This document shows positions 59,647-64,000 of a stretch of 64,000 bases of DNA, in pieces. The notes under the pieces are model-generated. The model was not told where the DNA came from. It did not search any database and saw nothing but the letters and a program-made list of their open reading frames with translations. The stretch is from positions 310,001 to 374,000 of the forward strand of contig NZ_JAHKRM010000008.1 in NCBI RefSeq assembly GCF_019396345.1, written 5' to 3'. Every line of letters starts with the position of its first letter. Within the stretch, counting starts at the first letter, position 1. This stretch comes from Nonomuraea guangzhouensis (GTDB taxonomy: Bacteria; Actinomycetota; Actinomycetes; Streptosporangiales; Streptosporangiaceae). Both the position numbers and the translations under genes were made by a program.

Positions 59647-59712
59647 GCTATGCGGGCTTCCGAATCACGCACAAGAGCCGTGATTGATTAACGCCGGTTG
59701 GGTTTGGGATTG

Positions 59713-60774
59713 TCACTGAGGGGCCTTCGAGATCGCGGACGGGGGCTCCGCGTCGGCGTTCCTGGCGTTGCGCCTGCGCAGTAGCGCCCACGCGCCTAGT
59801 GCGAGGCCGCCGAACGGGATCTCGATAGTGTAAGTCCAGAAGCCGAAAAGCAGTGCGGTCGCGGTCGCCGGAGCGGCTGCCACACCGAAGGCGCCGGTCA
59901 TCAGCACCACCACACCGCTCTCCATGATGCCGGCGCCGCTCGGCGTCACCAGGGCGCTGGTCAGCACGCGGGACAGGGCGAAGACGGCGATCGACTGGGC
60001 CAGCCCCGGGTAGGCGCCGGTGGCGTGCATGCAGATGACCATGATCGCCCACTGGAAGCCCAGGAAGAAGATCATGGCCAGCGACAGCGCGATCGAGCGC
60101 GACTTCACGATCTCGGCGGTGTCCTTGCGCAGCCGGTTGAGCGCGTCGGAGGCGTGGAACTTGAGTCTGAGCAGTCGTACGAGGAAGTCGAGGCCCTTGC
60201 CCAGGAGGGCGGCGGCGCGGTCCCAGTAGAGGGCGGCGGCCACCACCGCGCAGAGCGCCAGGATCGACACCGCGCCCACCCAGCCGGCCTTGGCCACCGT
60301 CGGGTTGGGCGCCTTGCCGGCCGCCAGCAGCGCGATGATGCCGACGGCGGGCAGGATGAATCTGAACAGAGTGTTCCAGATGCCGCTGACCAGGGTCATC
60401 ACCACGATCGGCCGGTTGGCGAACCCCCAGCCCCTGGTCATCCCGAACGTCAGCGCCACCCCGGCCGCGCCGCCGAACGGCAGCAGGTTGCTCACCGCGC
60501 TGCCTGCCGCGTTGAGCGCGAGCGCCTGCAGGTTGTTGAGGCCCGGCAGCGAGTTGGTGAGCACGAAGGTGTAGGCCAGCAGGCTCAGCAGCCACAGCGC
60601 GCTCATCAGCGCGATCGTGCCCACGCTGAGCGTGCCGAAGAGCTTGCCGATCTCGTGCCAGGACACGGGCTTGCCGGTCAGCGCGTGGACGATCTGCGGC
60701 AGGTAAACGACGAGAACCACGGCCAGCGCGAGGGACAGCGCGGACAGCGTGATCTGGAGCCATCTGTTCTTCAT
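59713..60774 (-). CDS. LPG-synthase-type (UPF0104) membrane protein
   Basis: This 353-aa protein has about eight helices with the lysylphosphatidylglycerol-synthetase transmembrane-domain pattern: LLSLLAYTFVLTNSLPGLNNLQALALNAAGSAVSNLLPFGGAAGVALTFGM and VTPSGAGIMESGVVVLMTGAFGV. It lacks the aminoacyl-transferase domain, so it may act as a flippase-like or glycan-related membrane protein. It ends ~65 bp from the SARP start and precedes a PIG-L/GT4 pair. Confidence 0.85.
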   Translation of the reverse strand: MKNRWLQITLSALSLALAVVLVVYLPQIVHALTGKPVSWHEIGKLFGTLSVGTIALMSALWLLSLLAYTFVLTNSLPGLNNLQALALNAAGSAVSNLLPFGGAAGVALTFGMTRGWGFANRPIVVMTLVSGIWNTLFRFILPAVGIIALLAAGKAPNPTVAKAGWVGAVSILALCAVVAAALYWDRAAALLGKGLDFLVRLLRLKFHASDALNRLRKDTAEIVKSRSIALSLAMIFFLGFQWAIMVICMHATGAYPGLAQSIAVFALSRVLTSALVTPSGAGIMESGVVVLMTGAFGVAAAPATATALLFGFWTYTIEIPFGGLALGAWALLRRRNARNADAEPPSAISKAPQ

Positions 60775-60823
60775 CGGGGTACAGTCTGCCGGTCGCGGGG
60801 GCGGCCCGGATCATACTGGGGAC

Positions 60824-61642
60824 TCATTTCGGCCACTGGTCCAGAGGATGACTGAGGCGGGTGCCCGGTGGAAGGTCGCGGCGTACGTACCATTCGGTGC
60901 CGAAGACGAGGCGGTAGATCGGGCCGGGCACCTTGAGCATCACGGCCAGCGTGCGGTCGCTGTCGCCGCCGGTGGCCTGGGAGGCGTGCGCGGACATCGA
61001 CGCCCGCTTCTGTTTCGCATATTTCCGGACATTGACCCGGTGAGTGATCGTCTCGCTCGCCGAGTAGGCGCTCTCGAAGGTCCGTACGTCGAACTCGGGC
61101 GGGAACCGGTAGAACTTCCCCGCCAGCTTCAGCAGCCTGACCAGCGGATCGCGGTTGACCGTCGCCTCCAGCACGACCGGCGTGCCCGCGATCTCGGCCG
61201 CCCGCCGGCCCACCCGGTGCACCTGGACGTGGTCGGGATGGCCGTAGCCGCCCGCCGGGTCGTAGATCGACAGCAGGTCGGCCTTCTCCTCCTCAAGGAT
61301 GGCGGCCAGCTTTCCGGCCGCCTGCTCGGAGTCGGCGTCGATGAAGGCGTCGTCGGGCCGTTCCTCGGCGCTCCCGCCCTGCGGGCTCAGGCCCGAGTCG
61401 CCGTAGCCGAGGCACTCGACGCGGGCGCAGCCGAGCAGCGCGGCGGATTCGTACAGCTCTTTGAGCCGGGTGGCGCGCAGTTCTTCCCCTGGCCCCATCT
61501 CGGCCAGGCCGCGCTCGCCGGCGGTCGCCACCACGAGGACCACGCGGTGACCTTCGGCCGCGAGCATCGCCATCGTGCCGGCCGTCAGCAGGGCCTCGTC
61601 GTCGGGATGGGCGTGAAAGAACACAGCGGTACGTGGAGGCAC
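60824..61642 (-). CDS. PIG-L-family N-deacetylase
   Basis: This 272-aa protein has AVFFHAHPDDEALLTAGTM, with the zinc-binding HPDD of the PIG-L/MshB superfamily, then ATRLKELYESAALLGC and YGHPDHVQVHRVG (third zinc His). Substrates are N-acetylglucosamine-containing lipids, mycothiol precursors or antibiotics. GTG 61642 is supported by TAATCT exactly 7 nt upstream (leaderless). Divergent transcription with a GT4 glycosyltransferase suggests a joint pathway in which a sugar is added and then deacetylated, as in the MshA/MshB logic, but identity with mycothiol synthesis is not claimed. Confidence 0.88.
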   Translation of the reverse strand: MPPRTAVFFHAHPDDEALLTAGTMAMLAAEGHRVVLVVATAGERGLAEMGPGEELRATRLKELYESAALLGCARVECLGYGDSGLSPQGGSAEERPDDAFIDADSEQAAGKLAAILEEEKADLLSIYDPAGGYGHPDHVQVHRVGRRAAEIAGTPVVLEATVNRDPLVRLLKLAGKFYRFPPEFDVRTFESAYSASETITHRVNVRKYAKQKRASMSAHASQATGGDSDRTLAVMLKVPGPIYRLVFGTEWYVRRDLPPGTRLSHPLDQWPK

Positions 61643-61646
61643 AAGG

Positions 61647-61662
61647 CCCAGATTAGTCTGGG
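61647..61662. promoter_or_regulatory. Symmetric divergent promoter giving two leaderless transcripts
   Basis: CCCAGATTAGTCTGGG is a near-palindrome containing TAGTCT on the plus strand (61654-61659) and TAATCT on the minus strand (61655-61650). Each ends exactly 7 nt before a GTG start (61667 and 61642), so both genes can start transcription at their initiation codon. Confidence 0.65.
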
Positions 61663-61666
61663 AGGG

Positions 61667-62791
61667 GTGCGGATCTTTCACGTGAGTGACTGTTACCTGC
61701 CGCGACTCGGGGGCATCGAGGTTCAGGTCGCCGACCTCGTGCGTACGCAGCGCGAGGCCGGCCACGCCGTCGATGTGGCCACCGCGACCAAGGGCGAGCC
61801 GCTGCCCGGGGTCCACCGGATCGTCGCCAGGATGCCCTTCGACCTGCCGGTCCACCCGTTCGGAGTGGGGCATCTCACGCGGCGGCTGACCTCGTCGCGG
61901 CCCGACGTGGTGCATGTGCACATGGGCGCGGTCTCGCCGTTCGCCTGGATGGGGGTGCGGGCCGCGCGGCGGGCCGGAATTCCGTGCGTGGTGACCGTGC
62001 ACAGCATGTGGGATCCCGTCACGCGGGGCGTCTACCGGTTGCTGCGGCTGGCGTACGGCTGGCAGAGCTGGGGGTTGGTGGGCACCACGGTCAGCAACGC
62101 GGCGGCGGCGCCGATCCGGTCGGTCGCGGGGGAGGGGGTGCCCGTGCACGTGGTGTCCAACGGCCTCGACCTGTCAGGCTGGCGCCACTTCGCGGCCACC
62201 ACGGCGGGGCCGGCGTCGGAGGTGCGGGATGAGGTGCACATCGTGGCTGTGGGGCGTCTCGCGCCGCGCAAGCAGCCGGTGCGGCTGCTCAAGCTGCTCG
62301 ACATGGCTCGCTCTCGGGTCCCGGAGGGCGTCCCGCTGCGTGCCACGGTGATCGGCGACGGGCCGGCGCGCGCCCAGATGGAGCGGTATCTGACCCGGCA
62401 CGGCATGACGGGCTGGGTCTCGCTGCCGGGACGCTACACGCGCGAGCAGATCGCCAAGGTGCTGGAGTCGGCCGACGTGTTCGTGGCGCCGGCGCCACGC
62501 GAGTCGTTCGGGATCGCCGCCCTGGAGGCCCGGGCCGCCGGGCTCCCCGTGGTGGCGCGGGCGCAGAGCGGGGTGGCCGACTTCGTCCGGCACGGCACCG
62601 AGGGGCTGCTCGGCCGCAGCCTCGGCGACCTGGCCGACGCCGTGGCCCGCCTGGCCACGGACCCCGAGCTGCGGCAGCGGGTGATCGCCCACAACCGCGC
62701 CGTGCCCCCGTCGGCGGGCTCCTGGCCGACCGTCCTGGCGGGGTTCGACCAGGCGTACGCGGAGGCTATTGGATCATCACGTACGACGTAA
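61667..62791 (+). CDS. Family 4 glycosyltransferase
   Basis: This 374-aa GT-B enzyme has an N-terminal acceptor domain (GGIEVQVADLVRTQREAGHAVDVAT, then HVHMGAVSPFAW) and a C-terminal donor domain (IVAVGRLAPRKQPVRLLKLL and PRESFGIAALEARAAGLPVVARAQSGV, the EX7E-type motif). It probably transfers a hexose from a nucleotide sugar. GTG 61667 follows the divergent leaderless promoter. Its last 15 bp overlap the convergent DUF2079 gene. Confidence 0.9.
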   Translation: MRIFHVSDCYLPRLGGIEVQVADLVRTQREAGHAVDVATATKGEPLPGVHRIVARMPFDLPVHPFGVGHLTRRLTSSRPDVVHVHMGAVSPFAWMGVRAARRAGIPCVVTVHSMWDPVTRGVYRLLRLAYGWQSWGLVGTTVSNAAAAPIRSVAGEGVPVHVVSNGLDLSGWRHFAATTAGPASEVRDEVHIVAVGRLAPRKQPVRLLKLLDMARSRVPEGVPLRATVIGDGPARAQMERYLTRHGMTGWVSLPGRYTREQIAKVLESADVFVAPAPRESFGIAALEARAAGLPVVARAQSGVADFVRHGTEGLLGRSLGDLADAVARLATDPELRQRVIAHNRAVPPSAGSWPTVLAGFDQAYAEAIGSSRTT

Positions 62792-64000
62792 CACCACATA
62801 GCCATCGTGGTCGTACACCTTCGTGTAGCCCTCGGTCACCAGCCGGTCCACCTGGGCGCGCTGATCGTCGGGGGAGCCGAAGGGGTACTGCCAGCGCGCC
62901 GTGTCGGCCACCACCCAGTCGGCGCCGTGCGACTGGCCCGTCCAGAGCAGGACCGTGGTGCGGGACGTCAGGGCGGGCCCGAGGGAGCTGGCCGCCTCGA
63001 CGGTGACGCCCCGCGGGACCTTGGCCACCGCCTCGGCGGCCGACGCGGTGGCGATCCCCTCAGCCTTGTAGAAGCTCGGATGGTAGAGCTGGTCCAGGGA
63101 GAACCTCGGCACCAGGGTGAGCGCGACCACGCACGCGCCGGCCGACCAGGCCAGCTTGAGCGAGCGGTCGTCCGAGCGCTTGAGCAGGCGCAGCAGCCTG
63201 CACAGCCCGTCGACGCCCGCGCAGAACAGGATCACCACCGTGAAGGCGCTGTACTGGAAGTCCGCCCGCCACCACAGCTCGCGGTCCGACAGCATGCGTT
63301 CGAGCAGGTGCGGCAGCGCGACCAGCGACAGCGGCGACAGCAGGCAGAGCAGCAGCGTCGGCCAGGCCAGCAGGAAGAGCGTGTCGACCTTGGTCTCCTC
63401 GCTGAACGGCAGGAGTAAGGCGGCCACCGGGTCGCGCAGCAGTGTCAGGATCGCGCTGGGCACGTCGGGCCCCAAGTGGCCATAGGCCCAGAAGTCCGCG
63501 CTCTCGCCGCCGGCCAGCGAAATCAGCGCGCCCCGGGTCAGCATGACCCCGCCGAGGCCGATCGCGGCGCAGCACAGCCCGCGGAACCTGTCGCCGGTGA
63601 CGAAGAGGTAGAAACCGAAGCCGATCACCGTGAGCCCCATGTCCTCCTTGACCAGGAGGAGCGCGCCCATCGCCGCGAAGGCGGGCAGGAAACGGCCCGC
63701 GTGGTAGCGCTCGATCATGATCGCGGTGAGCAGCGGGACGAACATCACCTCGTGCGCGTCGAACGCGATCGCCTGCGCGACGGGCCACGACAGCGCGTAG
63801 GCCAGGGCGACCAGATAGGCCGGGGCGGTCCCCAGCATCCGCCTGGTGAACAGCCAGATGAACGGGATCGCGCCGGCGAACAGCAGCGCCTGCGCCACGA
63901 TCAGCGAGGCCGGGCCGTCATGGATCCAGTAGAACGGCGCGAGCAACGCGTAGATGGGCGAGAAGTGGTCGGCGATCTGGAGGTAGTCGAGCCCCCGGCC
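62777..64000 (-). CDS. DUF2079 membrane protein, 5' end beyond the window
   Basis: At least 407 residues are visible and the frame is open through the window edge: DYLQIADHFSPIYALLAPFYW is internal and continues upstream. It has eight or more helices, HFSPI-LLAPFY, and FDAHEVMFVPLLTAIM (the acidic-His loop of GT-C-type DUF2079 proteins). A soluble C-terminal tail follows with HGADWVVADTARWQYPF and VYDHDGYVVLRR. It may be a polyprenyl-sugar-using glycosyltransferase acting outside the membrane. Confidence 0.85.
   Translation of the reverse strand, partial: GRGLDYLQIADHFSPIYALLAPFYWIHDGPASLIVAQALLFAGAIPFIWLFTRRMLGTAPAYLVALAYALSWPVAQAIAFDAHEVMFVPLLTAIMIERYHAGRFLPAFAAMGALLLVKEDMGLTVIGFGFYLFVTGDRFRGLCCAAIGLGGVMLTRGALISLAGGESADFWAYGHLGPDVPSAILTLLRDPVAALLLPFSEETKVDTLFLLAWPTLLLCLLSPLSLVALPHLLERMLSDRELWWRADFQYSAFTVVILFCAGVDGLCRLLRLLKRSDDRSLKLAWSAGACVVALTLVPRFSLDQLYHPSFYKAEGIATASAAEAVAKVPRGVTVEAASSLGPALTSRTTVLLWTGQSHGADWVVADTARWQYPFGSPDDQRAQVDRLVTEGYTKVYDHDGYVVLRRT

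Noticed and set aside
56368..59691. 1107-codon plus-strand frame opposite the SARP regulator
   Set aside because: Antisense shadow of the BTAD/AAA gene with low-complexity Arg/Gly/His content.

Overview
The window comes from a high-GC Gram-positive actinomycete. Coding third positions are almost all G or C, GTG starts are frequent, and neighbouring genes often overlap by ATGA or GTGA. Actinomycete-specific families are present: a conservon, DUF2510, a SARP/BTAD regulator, an LAL regulator, an F420-type LLM oxidoreductase, a PdxR-type MocR regulator with actinobacterial operator motifs, and an IdeR/DmdR-type iron box. My inference is a Streptosporangiaceae-like genus such as Nonomuraea; the genus is a guess. 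I saw no tRNA, rRNA, CRISPR array, transposase or phage gene.

Layout. 1-5.8 kb: a minus-strand run of membrane signalling proteins, with a cut DUF2510 protein, a pseudokinase and two Ser/Thr kinases. 5.9-8.8 kb: a flavin/PNPOx-like protein divergent from a PdxR-like MocR regulator, then a membrane protein. 8.8-11 kb: a DegT-type aminotransferase and a GNAT/FemAB-like protein (paralogue at 32.7 kb). 11-14.4 kb: APH-like phosphotransferase, SDR dehydrogenase and a membrane-anchored glycoside hydrolase. 14.8-20.9 kb: a tiny Gly/Trp/Arg/Cys-rich peptide gene, a hairpin, an ABC exporter, then a complete conservon (CvnA-B-C-D plus a CYP157-like P450), closed by a strong terminator. 21-25.8 kb: secreted TAP-like peptidase, deaminase, LLM oxidoreductase, Lrp regulator, DUF418 protein. 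25.8-34.2 kb: a minus-strand cell-surface glycan locus (large membrane protein, flippase, polysaccharide deacetylase, two GT2 enzymes, GNAT-like ligase, small membrane protein). 34.6-38.3 kb: an ECF sigma factor fused to an anti-sigma-like and an extracytoplasmic module, and a substrate-binding/VWA lipoprotein-like protein. 38.4-46.5 kb: cation transporter, DUF4184 protein, SpoU methyltransferase, secreted M4 protease, LAL regulator. 46.8-56.3 kb: rhomboid, DUF6461, secreted proteins, a kinase remnant, TetR/patatin divergent pair, Baeyer-Villiger-like monooxygenase, LacI regulator divergent from a 65-aa gene, DD-carboxypeptidase, iron-box DedA-like protein. 56.3-64 kb: SARP regulator, LPG-synthase-like membrane protein, PIG-L deacetylase and GT4 on a symmetric divergent promoter, and a cut DUF2079 protein.

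How parts may work together. The best candidate for an undescribed system is the peptide/exporter pair at 14.8-16.8 kb beside the conservon: the peptide has its own ribosome binding site, sits just ahead of an ABC exporter and is separated from it by a stem-loop, as RiPP precursors often are. The 25.8-34.2 kb genes look like a surface polysaccharide pathway. Several regulators have clear, testable DNA sites next to them (MocR, TetR, LacI, IdeR-type). All functions here are read from sequence alone; no searches were run.
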